This document shows positions 36,567-45,002 of a stretch of 64,000 nucleotides of DNA, one piece after another. Position 1 is the first letter of the stretch. The number at the start of each line of letters is the position of its first letter. Source of the stretch: Virgibacillus chiguensis (lineage in GTDB: Bacteria; Bacillota; Bacilli; Bacillales; Amphibacillaceae); contig NZ_FQXD01000002.1 of assembly GCF_900129865.1 (NCBI RefSeq), positions 352,440-416,439 of the forward strand, in the 5' to 3' direction. The notes under the pieces are model-generated. The model worked only from the letters and a program-made list of their open reading frames with translations, had not been told where the DNA came from and made no database searches. The position numbers and the translations under genes were made by a program.

Positions 36567-36608
36567 GGTTTCACTTCTCCCTTCGTTTAATATAAGCTTC
36601 TATATAAG

Positions 36609-36636
36609 CTTATAAATAAATCAACTACATCGTCAA
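36609..36636 (-). promoter_or_regulatory. Candidate sigma-A promoter of ectABC
   Basis: On the minus strand TTGACG (36631-36636) and TATAAG (36609-36614) are 16 bases apart. A transcript from near 36602 would include the AAGGGAG site and supports the upstream ectA start. Osmotic control of ect genes is known in related species, but no operator is visible. Confidence 0.5.
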
Positions 36637-36896
36637 AAGGCTTTAAGTAGCATTTAGGAAGATTAAATGTGTTCAGCAGCCCTCACGGTTGTAGAATATG
36701 CTCTCCTTTAAGAATAGCTACGAAAAATTCCAAATAATAGTATTGTTATCTAAATTCGATGATAAATAAAACAACATCTCTTACCATTCGACAATTATTG
36801 CATCTTTAACTAGCGTTATTATACAATTAAATGGTAAATGTAACTAATTGTAGGTATCATTCCTTTTTTCGAATAAGTGACTCTCTATAACAGAAA

Positions 36897-37108
36897 AAAG
36901 GTGCAAGCGCCCGTTTTGCAACGTAGCGAGTGGAGCGAATCAACGAAAGTTTTAGGAAGCCTGCCACTAAAACAGGGGTATGCCGACGCACGAAGGCAAG
37001 CCCGTTTTTAGTCGGCCTTCCTATTTAGCACGAACCGATAGTGACTCAGCTTAGGGGCAATGGAGTGAAGTCGCCTAGTTGCTGGCCGCTGGAGCCGGAC
37101 GTCGCTAT
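36897..37108 (+). repeat. Family B repeat, full-length copy
   Basis: Nearly identical to the copy at 25321. The hairpin is perfect here: ACTAAAACAGGG with CCCGTTTTTAGT. It ends CTGGAGCCGGACG and is followed 50 bases later by a family A copy. Confidence 0.85.
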
Positions 37109-37159
37109 TCCATTAAATCGGTATCCAATAGCAACAAATTTTATACTTTTCTTATCCTC

Positions 37160-37258
37160 TTAGAAAAACTTGGCTTTTCACAACGCCTTGATGGCGATGG
37201 GAATGCCGTCGTTTTTCTTATACTAATAAGCCTAGAGGTTCTATACTTTCCTATAGTG
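37160..37258 (+). repeat. Family A repeat, full-length copy
   Basis: TTAGAAAAACTTGGCTTTTCA, CAACGCCTTGATGGCGATGG, GTCGTTTTTCTTATACTA, then GCCTAGAGGTTCTATACTTTC and CTATAGTG. It shows the whole element including the right-hand CTATAGTG end. Confidence 0.8.
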
Positions 37259-37259
37259 C

Positions 37260-37302
37260 AACAAATACCCGAGCATCAAATGACGATGATCGGGTATTTG
37301 TT
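37260..37302. repeat. Perfect 13-bp hairpin at the end of a family A copy
   Basis: AACAAATACCCGA pairs with TCGGGTATTTGTT around a 17-base loop. No U-run follows on either strand. It touches the family A end (CTATAGTGC). Confidence 0.65.
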
Positions 37303-37503
37303 CAATGCTTAAGTACGATTACAAATATATATGTTTGGTTACCGAATTGTAATAGTAAAGAGTATGTGAGGTGCATGTATCAAAGCCACGCTCTTGCAAG
37401 AATATCGGCAAATCGTTGTCTCCCATTAATTACTAAATGTTAGGTCTAAAAAGGTATCTGATTCTTTTTGAACGAACAACAGCTTATGAATAGTAAGATA
37501 TAA

Positions 37504-38748
37504 TTAAAACAATAAGTTTTTTTCTACTTTCCCATTCTTGATTACTACTTGTATGGTATCATTATTCAATAGCATATCAACATCGTTTAGTGGATTGCCT
37601 TTTACAATGATAATATCCGCTAATTTCCCCACTTCAAGGGTGCCTAACTGCTCTTCCCATCCTAAACACTCTGCGGCTGTTTTAGTAGAAGCCACAATTG
37701 TTTCCATAGCAGTCATCCCAGCGTCTCTCATTAAACCAAGTTCTCGTAAATTTGTTCCATGCTTCATAACACCAGCATCCGTTCCCATTGCAATCTTTAC
37801 GCCTGAATCGTACGCTTTCGCAATGCTTGCTTGATGCTGTTCAATCACTTCTTTCGACTTTTCTACAGCTGTATCAGGCATTCCTGCATCTTTTGCTGTC
37901 TCTAAAACAGCAACCGGAGCAAGTAAGGTTGGCACGAGATAAGTTTCATTTTCTAACATTAATTCAATAGCTTCATCATCTATAAAAATCCCATGTTCAA
38001 TGGAGTGAACACCAGCTTTAATCGCATTCTTTATCCCTTCAGCACCTTGGGCATGAGCCATTACCTTAACACCTTTGCGAAATTTTGCCTCTTCTACAAT
38101 AACTTTCAATTCTTCCAATGAAAATTGCGTAAATTCAGGATGGTCTGTGGCACTTAACACACCACCTGTAGCATGAACTTTAATCACTTCTGCACCAGCC
38201 CGTAGCATTTGTCGTGTTTTTTTACGAACTTCCTCTACGCCATCACATTTCCCATTTGGCATACCTGGGTAATTAGAAGCTAACAAATCCACGGTGTTTC
38301 CAGATATAGTATAACCATCGCCATGCCCTCCAGTAATTGTTAAAGCATTAATACTTAATTGCATCCTTGGTCCACATATTAATCCTTCGTTAACAGCCTT
38401 TTTCACTCCTAAATCAGCACCTAAAGCATCGCGAACAGAAGTTATTCCAGCATGTAAAGTTGCTTTTAAATAATTTGCTGCTTGATAGTACATAAATGAA
38501 AATGGAGTGGCTAATCTTTGGGTAATTGGTGCGTATTCAAACATCATGTGTACGTGTGTATCAATAAAACCCGGCAAAACGGTGCCACCTTGAGCATCTA
38601 TTACGGATTCTGATCCATCAAATGTATAATTTTCTTCTTTACCAACGTAAGTAATTTTTTCATTATCTAAGGCAATGATACTATCTTTTATTGGAGCTGC
38701 ACCGTTTCCGTCAATAATAAGCGCATTCTTAATTAATTTTTTTCCCAA
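37504..38748 (-). CDS. Metal-dependent amidohydrolase (imidazolonepropionase/prolidase-like)
   Basis: The 414-aa protein has the amidohydrolase metal site: H-V-H near 66, the Lys to be carbamylated in V-I-K-V-H-A-T-G-G near 190, His in M-A-H-A-Q near 233 and H-S-I-E-H near 253, and Asp in M-G-T-D-A-G near 323. This subgroup includes Xaa-Pro dipeptidases and carboxypeptidase-like enzymes of unknown substrate. The start is a TTG at 38748 after GGAGGAAGAAAAA. It lies 15 bases after a DUF3100 membrane protein gene, so enzyme and transporter probably share a substrate. Confidence 0.8.
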   Translation of the reverse strand: MGKKLIKNALIIDGNGAAPIKDSIIALDNEKITYVGKEENYTFDGSESVIDAQGGTVLPGFIDTHVHMMFEYAPITQRLATPFSFMYYQAANYLKATLHAGITSVRDALGADLGVKKAVNEGLICGPRMQLSINALTITGGHGDGYTISGNTVDLLASNYPGMPNGKCDGVEEVRKKTRQMLRAGAEVIKVHATGGVLSATDHPEFTQFSLEELKVIVEEAKFRKGVKVMAHAQGAEGIKNAIKAGVHSIEHGIFIDDEAIELMLENETYLVPTLLAPVAVLETAKDAGMPDTAVEKSKEVIEQHQASIAKAYDSGVKIAMGTDAGVMKHGTNLRELGLMRDAGMTAMETIVASTKTAAECLGWEEQLGTLEVGKLADIIIVKGNPLNDVDMLLNNDTIQVVIKNGKVEKNLLF

Positions 38749-38763
38749 TTTTTCTTCCTCCCG

Positions 38764-39933
38764 TTATAAAGTTTTTACTAAGATTCCAGCAAGAACTACA
38801 GATGCTACTGTTACAGTTGTAAATCCGCCAATTAGCATAGGCGCAAGTAGCTCATTGAAGATTATTTTCTCTTCCTGTTTATTTCTAGCTACACTACGAC
38901 TCACTTCTTCACATAAAATGTAATCCGCAGGGAATCCAAATAATGCGGTTAAAGCAACAGGCATACCTTTTAATACATCCCATTTTACTAGCTTGGACAT
39001 TACATACCCGCCCAGTGCGATTGCGAATGTTCCTAAAATTAAGATCAGCAAAATACTAGGTAAATTTGCGAGAACATCTTGAGGAGAAACCCCCGCCATT
39101 GTGCCGATAACTACAAATATTATTGCTACCATTGTTATAGAAAAAGAATTCGCCTGTTCTAGAGATTTACTCTCTAACAAACCTAATTTCAAACCAATAA
39201 TACCAATTGCCAAACACCATAAGCTATAATGTATAGGTGTTAATTCACCAAGAGCAACACCTATTGCTGCTCCCACAAACACGTAAAACAGTTTTAACGT
39301 TAAACTTTGCTTTAATGGACTGATTTGTTCTGTCGCACTAGACGCTTCTTTATACATAATGCTTGCATCCATAGGGATAAATGTATTGGTATCCATTTGC
39401 TTTTGAAGCTTCAACGCATATCTCCGCATAAAATTTAGTGCTAATGGCATACCTAAAACCCCTTGAAAAGCAACAACTAAGGCTGGTATAACGACAAGGC
39501 TAGATTTACCTACAGCAGCAAGCTCTTCAGAAGTAACAATTAAAGCAATAATTCCTCCACTCAACGGCCCAACTCCAGCAACAGCCGTTGCATAGTCAAA
39601 AGCAAGCGAAACAACTATTAAAATAGTGGCACTTGCTACAAGTATACCACCTAATGAAATAAAAACGGCTTTTATTTGACTTTTTAATAAAGCTATAGGA
39701 ATCAAAGTACCCATATGAACGATTGCAGGACCAATTAATATGGCGCCTAATGCAGCAAACTGTGATTTTTCCAATATATCTCCTGGAAATATCCCTGTCC
39801 AAACAAGAACAAGAAACCCTGTCATGGCAGTGAGTAGCATAGGTATTCTTGCTCTAGAAACAATGGAGAGCCATTCTCCCAGTGCAATTAATGCAAAAAT
39901 AAGTACAGTAGCAATTAACGGGTTAGCTAACAA
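38764..39933 (-). CDS. DUF3100 membrane protein, probable transporter
   Basis: The 389-aa protein has about 10-11 hydrophobic segments in two similar halves separated by a polar loop (about 178-210, K-Q-M-D-T-N-T-F-I-P). Motifs such as L-S-G-G-I-I-A-L-I-V-T-S-E-E and F-G-F-P-A-D-Y-I-L-C-E-E fit the DUF3100 family, which looks like an ion-coupled carrier but has no proven function. The start is a TTG after TTAGGAGGCGATTCTC. First gene of an operon with the amidohydrolase. Confidence 0.75.
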   Translation of the reverse strand: MLANPLIATVLIFALIALGEWLSIVSRARIPMLLTAMTGFLVLVWTGIFPGDILEKSQFAALGAILIGPAIVHMGTLIPIALLKSQIKAVFISLGGILVASATILIVVSLAFDYATAVAGVGPLSGGIIALIVTSEELAAVGKSSLVVIPALVVAFQGVLGMPLALNFMRRYALKLQKQMDTNTFIPMDASIMYKEASSATEQISPLKQSLTLKLFYVFVGAAIGVALGELTPIHYSLWCLAIGIIGLKLGLLESKSLEQANSFSITMVAIIFVVIGTMAGVSPQDVLANLPSILLILILGTFAIALGGYVMSKLVKWDVLKGMPVALTALFGFPADYILCEEVSRSVARNKQEEKIIFNELLAPMLIGGFTTVTVASVVLAGILVKTL

Positions 39934-40438
39934 GAGAATCGCCTCCTAAAAATAATACTAACTAATATATCACTAGTAGTGTTTTTTGTCTATACTGCTT
40001 TTTTTGACAATTAACGTTTATTTACACAATTTTACGCTAATATATAATTAATATTTATTTTAAATTTGCGATGCTCCCTTTATAGGTAACGCTTTCAATA
40101 TATTACTAAAAAGAGCGCAAATGTTTCTAAAATTTTTCTCAAAAGTTTTACATAGAACTTAGCTTGTCGCAAGTCTTATAGCAAAAGCCTTTGTTTTTCT
40201 GTTACTATAAATTTCAAAAACTTTAAACTTACCTATAATGATAGAAAATTCCAATGGATATATCGTTATTGTACAAAACTCCCACTCACGAGTTGGCAGA
40301 TATGTGTTGGACAGGTTCAAATGTGATATACATTTCAGAATCCTTAGGTAAAATCATTATTTTGGTGCACTCGCCCAAAACGATTGAATAGATAAAGCAT
40401 ATATTATGAATAAATACGCATATATGAGGTGTTTGCTA
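39934..40438. other. Intergenic region between DUF3100 and hsp20
   Basis: It holds a family A copy (40151-40235). A minus-strand frame around 40290-40360 (M-I-L-P-K-D-S-E-M-Y-I-T-F-E-P-V-Q-H) looks protein-like but has no good ribosome binding site. Nothing else was recognised. Confidence 0.45.
40151..40235 (+). repeat. Family A repeat upstream of hsp20
   Basis: CATAGAACTTAGCTTGTCGC, AAGTCTTATAGCAAAAGCC, TTTGTTTTTCTGTTACTATA, then a diverged right end with ACCTATAATG. Confidence 0.65.
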
Positions 40439-40858
40439 ATGGATAATAAACGTTGGAAACGCGGAGAACGAGGACCGTTTCAAGGTATTATGGAACAAAT
40501 GGACGCTTTTTTTAATGAATCTGCGAAGAACTTCAATTCGCTTATTAAACGCCCATTGGCTGTTCGTACACGTGAAACAGAGGACAATGTGATTGTAGAA
40601 GCTGAACTTCCAGGGTACAGACGCGATCAAATCCAATTAGAGATATTTGGTAATCAATTACGAATTTTTGTTGAAGATCATTCGAACACGGATGAAGAAG
40701 GTTACAGCCACCAATCAGAAAGAACTGTAACACTTCCATTTGCAATTTCCGAAAAAGAAACCGAAGCAAAATTGAATAATGGCATTCTACAAGTAACTAT
40801 TCCGAAAAACAATTCCAGCCGGAAATTTATCTCCATTCACGACACTACAGATTTGTAA
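40439..40858 (+). CDS. Small heat shock protein (Hsp20/alpha-crystallin)
   Basis: The 139-aa protein has an alpha-crystallin domain (about 38-130) with V-E-A-E-L-P-G-Y near 48 and the C-terminal beta strand G-I-L-Q-V-T-I-P-K (A-x-x-x-N-G-x-L motif). It holds unfolding proteins for refolding by other chaperones. The start is the ATG at 40439, seven bases after GAGGTG; an earlier in-frame ATG at 40406 has no site. Single gene followed by a strong hairpin. No CIRCE or HAIR operator was seen upstream. Confidence 0.88.
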   Translation: MDNKRWKRGERGPFQGIMEQMDAFFNESAKNFNSLIKRPLAVRTRETEDNVIVEAELPGYRRDQIQLEIFGNQLRIFVEDHSNTDEEGYSHQSERTVTLPFAISEKETEAKLNNGILQVTIPKNNSSRKFISIHDTTDL

Positions 40859-40909
40859 CGGTTTCGGTTAAGCGTTTACAATAGCAGAAACATAAGATGA
40901 TGCATCACT

Positions 40910-40943
40910 CAATTAGTGGGGCTTTTTTCTACCCCACTAATTG
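40910..40943 (+). terminator. Hairpin after hsp20
   Basis: A perfect 12-bp stem (CAATTAGTGGGG with CCCCACTAATTG) has a T-rich loop. No U-run follows, so termination may be weak or factor-assisted. Confidence 0.65.
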
Positions 40944-41048
40944 TTATAAAGTTTGAATGTGAACGACCGTATTATATACGTGCCAAAATTTCAAGACACA
41001 CTTTACAGACACTTTACACCAGTTTTATACTCCCTTCATAACAGATTG

Positions 41049-41077
41049 TTACACTGAATGTAGTAAAGACATATAAT
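41049..41077 (+). promoter_or_regulatory. Strong sigma-A-like promoter before a tiny frame
   Basis: TTACAC (41049-41054) and TATAAT (41072-41077) are 17 bases apart. Transcription would start near 41084, at the edge of the GGAGGGG site of the small frame at 41092, so the leader is very short. Confidence 0.5.
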
Positions 41078-41091
41078 CGGAGGGGTTTCAG

Positions 41092-41151
41092 GTGAAATTT
41101 TTAGGGAAATTAGTAATTTCGCTTGTTGTGATGATCATTTATTATGTTTAA
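41092..41151 (+). CDS. Putative 19-residue membrane peptide
   Basis: The GTG-started frame encodes M-K-F-L-G-K-L-V-I-S-L-V-V-M-I-I-Y-Y-V, one basic-headed hydrophobic helix. GGAGGGG is seven to eight bases upstream and a near-consensus promoter precedes it. Peptides of this form occur as membrane regulators or type I toxins. No family was recognised and chance cannot be excluded. Confidence 0.4.
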   Translation: MKFLGKLVISLVVMIIYYV

Positions 41152-41246
41152 AAACTCCATAGTTTGAAAAAATTTCCAAACTTTAACCCGCTCATTTTCT
41201 TTCTGGCCTTTATATTCGTACACCTATATTTATATCAAGTTATCAT

Positions 41247-41993
41247 CTAACCAATTACTAAATATAACCCTCCTAAAGCAGCTAACAGCAACACTATAAT
41301 TGTAAACACGTTTTGCGGTATCCACGGTAGCACTTTAGCCCCAATAATGGCCCCAATTAAAATTACTGGAAGCATTAATAAATTCAGGCTAAAAGATGCA
41401 CTGCTAATTAAATTTAGATGCAAATAAAGAGGAACCTTTATCGTATTTACAGTTATAAAAAACCACGCACTTGTACCCACAAATTCTTTTTTAGGAACTC
41501 TTTTTACTAACAAATAAATCGTCATGATTGCACCAGCAGCATTCCCTACCATCGTCGTAAAACCACTAAGGATTCCCATAGTTATTGTAAAACTAATGGA
41601 GGTTGGTAACAGCTGATTAAACCGCTCACCAAATTGATTACGAATGACGTTTAAACCGATTATAACGAGAACGATCGTTCCTATGATTGGCTTTAACTGT
41701 TCATCATTCACTTGTCTTAAAACAAAGAACCCACCAAGAATTCCAACTAAAATCCATGGAATAAGCGGTATAAGATTTTTCCAAACAACATGACGACGAT
41801 AATAAATGACAGCAAATAAATCGCCGATCAAAAGCATAGGAAGCAGAACGCCCACTGATTCCTTTGCTGGAAAAACAAACATAATTATTGTGACCACTAA
41901 AATAACTAAATTTGGAATTCCAGATTTAGAAAAACCAATAAATAAAGCACAAGCAATTACGATGAACCAGTCCAAAATGGTTAAATCAAACAA
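41247..41993 (-). CDS. TauE/SafE (TSUP) family membrane protein
   Basis: The 248-aa protein has about eight hydrophobic segments in two halves, with the family motif G-F-S-K-S-G-I-P-N near 21 and its counterpart G-F-T-T-M-V-G-N-A-A-G near 145. TSUP proteins move sulfite, sulfonates or other organic anions. The start is a TTG at 41993 after AAGGAGGGGATTCAC. Single gene; no substrate clue from the neighbours. Confidence 0.85.
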   Translation of the reverse strand: MFDLTILDWFIVIACALFIGFSKSGIPNLVILVVTIIMFVFPAKESVGVLLPMLLIGDLFAVIYYRRHVVWKNLIPLIPWILVGILGGFFVLRQVNDEQLKPIIGTIVLVIIGLNVIRNQFGERFNQLLPTSISFTITMGILSGFTTMVGNAAGAIMTIYLLVKRVPKKEFVGTSAWFFITVNTIKVPLYLHLNLISSASFSLNLLMLPVILIGAIIGAKVLPWIPQNVFTIIVLLLAALGGLYLVIG

Positions 41994-42216
41994 GTGAATC
42001 CCCTCCTTTTTACTGTAATACTAAAATTTCTATCTATCTTTCGTCACAACGACTTGGCATTTCCCGACTCTAAATCCCGCTGTGAAACTAATCATTTGCT
42101 TCTTTTCTATTACAGTAAATGAGAGAGCCATAAAATTGAAAAGTGTACATAGAATAGTATTGCATAATACACGTTTTTGAAAGCAATATGCTCATTTTTT
42201 CGCAAACCAGCTTAAT

Positions 42217-42921
42217 TTATGAAAATTTCTTTTTATGACGATACAATATCGCAAACAAACCTACCATCACGGCTGCATAAAGGAATATCCATAAATAAAT
42301 AAGGAGCAGTCTCGTACTGTCCAATGGATCGTTCATAAGTAAAGCTAATTCTGATACTGGCGGAAATACTATTAATATGTATTTCCAATATCCTGGCAAT
42401 AATGGTTCTACTCCTAAGGAGACAATAGATATTACAAGCACAAGACTAAGCCCCAACCAGGAATTAATCTTTTTAACTAAAATTATTCTAGAAAATAACA
42501 CACTGACAGTAACGGCTACTAACCCTAATAAAAAATGAGTAAAAAAGCCAACAGTGACTTCTAATACTGTTGGGTTCTTGCTAAACATTCCAAAAACAAT
42601 AGGATAACTAGTCGAAATAAGAGCTAACAAAACGACAAAACTACTGGCTGTTACATATTTACTGCAAAAATATCGCATCTCATTTTTAGCGTGAAGCATC
42701 GTTATTTGCTGTTGAACGGGATCTTCTGTATGAAAAAAACGAACCGTAATCCAAGCTGCTATAATATACAAATATATCGAAGTCACGCCATAACTAGCTA
42801 ACACAGGGTTTGGATAAATAGCATAGTTGACCACTAAAATGATAATAAAAAAACTCATAGGCGCTACATAATTGTATGATTTTATGTATGATATAAGATG
42901 ATAAGTCATCAAAGATCTCAT
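42217..42921 (-). CDS. ABC-2-like membrane permease
   Basis: The 234-aa protein has about six hydrophobic segments and an ABC-2 exporter layout. The start is the ATG at 42921 after AAAGGAGGGAACGAA; the frame is open further upstream, but that part is a decayed repeat. It lies 80 bases after the ATPase gene. No family beyond this was recognised. It probably exports a peptide, lipid or drug with the ATPase. Confidence 0.7.
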   Translation of the reverse strand: MRSLMTYHLISYIKSYNYVAPMSFFIIILVVNYAIYPNPVLASYGVTSIYLYIIAAWITVRFFHTEDPVQQQITMLHAKNEMRYFCSKYVTASSFVVLLALISTSYPIVFGMFSKNPTVLEVTVGFFTHFLLGLVAVTVSVLFSRIILVKKINSWLGLSLVLVISIVSLGVEPLLPGYWKYILIVFPPVSELALLMNDPLDSTRLLLIYLWIFLYAAVMVGLFAILYRHKKKFS

Positions 42922-42938
42922 TTCGTTCCCTCCTTTGC

Positions 42939-42992
42939 TTAGAAAACTTGCCTTACACAATAAACTCTGAAATTCTATACTTCGTACATAGA
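42939..42992 (+). repeat. Internally deleted family A repeat inside the ABC operon
   Basis: CTTAGAAAACTTGCCTTACAC, then AATAAACTCTGAAATTCTATAC and TTCGTACATAG. Left and right ends of family A are kept and the central palindrome is gone. It fills the gap between ATPase and permease genes. Confidence 0.5.
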
Positions 42993-43001
42993 AAACGCTT
43001 T

Positions 43002-43841
43002 TTATGGAATATGCCATACAGAATAAATGGACGCTCCACTTTGAATTAATAGAGCAATGATTTCATCACTTTGTCGTGAATTTACAGTAAATTGAATCTT
43101 CTTTTTGTGTATTGTTTCATGATTGATACCATAGATAGCGCTTATTTGTGTAAGAATAGATACATCTGCTGGAAGCGTCGACTTTATCGTAACAAGACTC
43201 TCCTCGACATAATCATAAGTGATTACACTTTCCATAAGCTTCCCATTTTGTAATGTAACGGTACGGTCTGCTAAACGATGCACTAGTGGCGAGTCATGGC
43301 ATGTAAAAAAAATCGTTAAACCTTGCTGCTTTAATTGATATAACATAGATTCTACTTCTAACTGAACAGACTCATCTAACCCTGATAAGGGTTCATCTAA
43401 TATGAGCAAAGAAGGTTGATGTAAGAGTGCTTGCATGATATTTATTTTTTGTCTCATTCCCTTCGAATAATGCTTAATTGCTTCAAACTGGGCAGTAAAG
43501 TTAAACTGATCAAAGAGCTGACCAACACGTTCTTTTGCGACTTCACGTGAGAGTCCTCCTATTCTTCCTAAATGATAAAGATAATTAAATCCTGTAAACG
43601 TCATATTCGAAGGAAATTGCTCTGGTACATACCCTATCCGGATATGCTCACGTCGAATGCTTCCACTTGACGGAAGTGTAATTCCTGCTAAAATTCGTAG
43701 TAAAGTGCTCTTACCTGATCCATTAGCGCCAATAATTGCTACTGTTTTCTGTTGATAAAAAGTAAAGTTTAGGTTCTGTAAAATATGTTTTTTATTTATG
43801 TTTTTTGACATATTTTTACCTTGCATCAATATGGACAACAA
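43002..43841 (-). CDS. ABC transporter ATPase (exporter type)
   Basis: The 279-aa ATPase has Walker A G-A-N-G-S-G-K-S-T near 39, Q-loop Y-V-P-E-Q near 71, a signature read as Y-S-K-G-M-R-Q-K near 124 (an exporter-type variant of LSGGQ), Walker B L-L-I-L-D-E-P near 146 and T-C-H-D near 181. A C-terminal 70-residue tail follows. The start is one of two adjacent TTG codons (43841 or 43838) after AGAGGGG. It works with the permease encoded 80 bases downstream. Confidence 0.85.
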   Translation of the reverse strand: MLSILMQGKNMSKNINKKHILQNLNFTFYQQKTVAIIGANGSGKSTLLRILAGITLPSSGSIRREHIRIGYVPEQFPSNMTFTGFNYLYHLGRIGGLSREVAKERVGQLFDQFNFTAQFEAIKHYSKGMRQKINIMQALLHQPSLLILDEPLSGLDESVQLEVESMLYQLKQQGLTIFFTCHDSPLVHRLADRTVTLQNGKLMESVITYDYVEESLVTIKSTLPADVSILTQISAIYGINHETIHKKKIQFTVNSRQSDEIIALLIQSGASIYSVWHIP

Positions 43842-44153
43842 ACCACCCCTCTTTAAAAATACCTATTCTAACGAAGTAATACATTACTGCGCTTACCAGC
43901 ATGTGCTTTACTTTTAACCACACTTTTATTTGACACGCTATAAGGAATATTTTGGATTATATATGTATTTATTATATCCATAGTTACTTTTACTTTCAAA
44001 ATCTTTTTACCTATTTGTCTTTTTTGATGGTTAAATGGATCTTTATTGTGGTATAACATAACATATAAGTGTCATGAATTAGAGCAGTCTGTGTTCCAAA
44101 AAAAATTATCTATACAGGGGAAAATTTCATTTTATTCTAAGGAGGATGCATGT
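43842..44153. other. Intergenic region before the CoxG-like gene
   Basis: AT-rich. It must hold the divergent promoters of the ABC pair and of the CoxG-like gene. No convincing gene, repeat or operator was found. Confidence 0.45.
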
Positions 44154-44606
44154 ATGCCTAGCGGAACAAAGGAAATGACTCTTCAAGCGCCAATTGAACA
44201 AGTATGGGATTTTGTTAGCGATATGAACCACTGGGCTCCGTTAGTACCTGGCTATATTGATCATGAGATTATAAACGATACCGAATCCACATGGAAATTC
44301 AAAGGGGATCTCGGTATTGTTCAAAAAAAAGTACAACTAAAAGTACTTATAACAAAGTGGGAAAAACCTGAAAAAGTAACTTTTAATTTAAAAGGAATAA
44401 GTGAGAAATTCACCGGTAGTGGTTACTTTCATGCTTTAGCAATAAATTCAGATACAACAAAAATGACAGGTCATCTAGACATGAAAGCTGAGGGGATGAT
44501 GGGACCAGTTATTAACCCAGTTTTAAAATCCTTTCTACCTAAGATGACTACAGAATTAACGGAAGCAATTGCCCAAGAAATAACCAACAGCAAAAGTCAT
44601 TCTTAA
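44154..44606 (+). CDS. CoxG-like SRPBCC domain protein
   Basis: The 150-aa protein is of the carbon monoxide dehydrogenase subunit G (CoxG) type within the START-like fold: L-Q-A-P-I-E-Q-V-W-D-F-V-S-D near 9, L-V-P-G-Y near 30, and the G-S-G-Y-F-H near 85. No CO dehydrogenase genes are near, and such stand-alone proteins are thought to bind lipids or hydrophobic ligands. The ATG at 44154 follows AAGGAGG. Upstream frame extension lacks a site. Confidence 0.78.
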   Translation: MPSGTKEMTLQAPIEQVWDFVSDMNHWAPLVPGYIDHEIINDTESTWKFKGDLGIVQKKVQLKVLITKWEKPEKVTFNLKGISEKFTGSGYFHALAINSDTTKMTGHLDMKAEGMMGPVINPVLKSFLPKMTTELTEAIAQEITNSKSHS

Positions 44607-44631
44607 TCTACATTGGAAGAACAAAGAAGGG

Positions 44632-44790
44632 GCGCACATTTAGCAACGTAGCGAATGAAATGAATGAACTGGGATAAAAGATTTACGGTAAGATGACGAA
44701 CCGATCATGACTTATCTTTTTACGAAGCTTTTATGGGAAAAAGGGAGTTTTTCTTATATTATAAACCTTTCATTTTTATACCTTCTATAA
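44632..44790 (+). repeat. Family B fragment joined to a family A right end
   Basis: GGGGCGCACATTTAGCAACG, TAGCGAATGAAATGAATGAAC and ACGAACCGATCATGACTTA are family B. From about 44735 AGTTTTTCTTATATTATAAAC with TTTTTATACCTTCTATAAG is the family A tail. It follows the CoxG-like gene. Confidence 0.65.
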
Positions 44791-44848
44791 GACATAAGCA
44801 AATACAATAAAGCCCAAATTTTTCATATCCTTCATATAGCGAAAATAA

Positions 44849-44879
44849 AAGCTGAACAATTCTTATCATTGTTCAGCTT
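44849..44879 (-). terminator. Terminator of mvaS
   Basis: A perfect 12-bp stem (AAGCTGAACAAT/ATTGTTCAGCTT, loop 7) is followed on the minus strand by TTTTATTTTC. The 120 bases between it and the mvaS stop contain no recognised gene. Confidence 0.8.
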
Positions 44880-45002
44880 GCTTACATAAGGGAATCTTCA
44901 ACCCTTGGAGGTTTTCTTTTACCCAAACACGAATTGTGTTTAGTAGCCCAAAGGTATGACATATGGCTCCAGAGGGCAATTTGAGTCACCTTACCGCTTT
45001 TA

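Larger units (their letters stand above)
36567..37503. other. Repeat-rich region upstream of ectABC
   Basis: It holds the ect promoter, a full family B copy (36897-37108), a full family A copy (37160-37258), and a separate hairpin (37260-37302). No protein gene can be supported; the readable frames lie in the repeats. Confidence 0.6.

Noticed and set aside
40290..40362. Minus-strand short frame M-I-L-P-K-D-S-E-M-Y-I-T-F-E-P before hsp20
   Set aside because: Composition is protein-like but there is no clear ribosome binding site or promoter; left as a note only.
44880..44975. Minus-strand frame reading H-T-F-G-L-L-N-T-I-R-V-W-V-K-E-N-L after mvaS
   Set aside because: The stretch looks protein-like and could be a gene remnant, but it has no start or ribosome binding site and no family was recognised.
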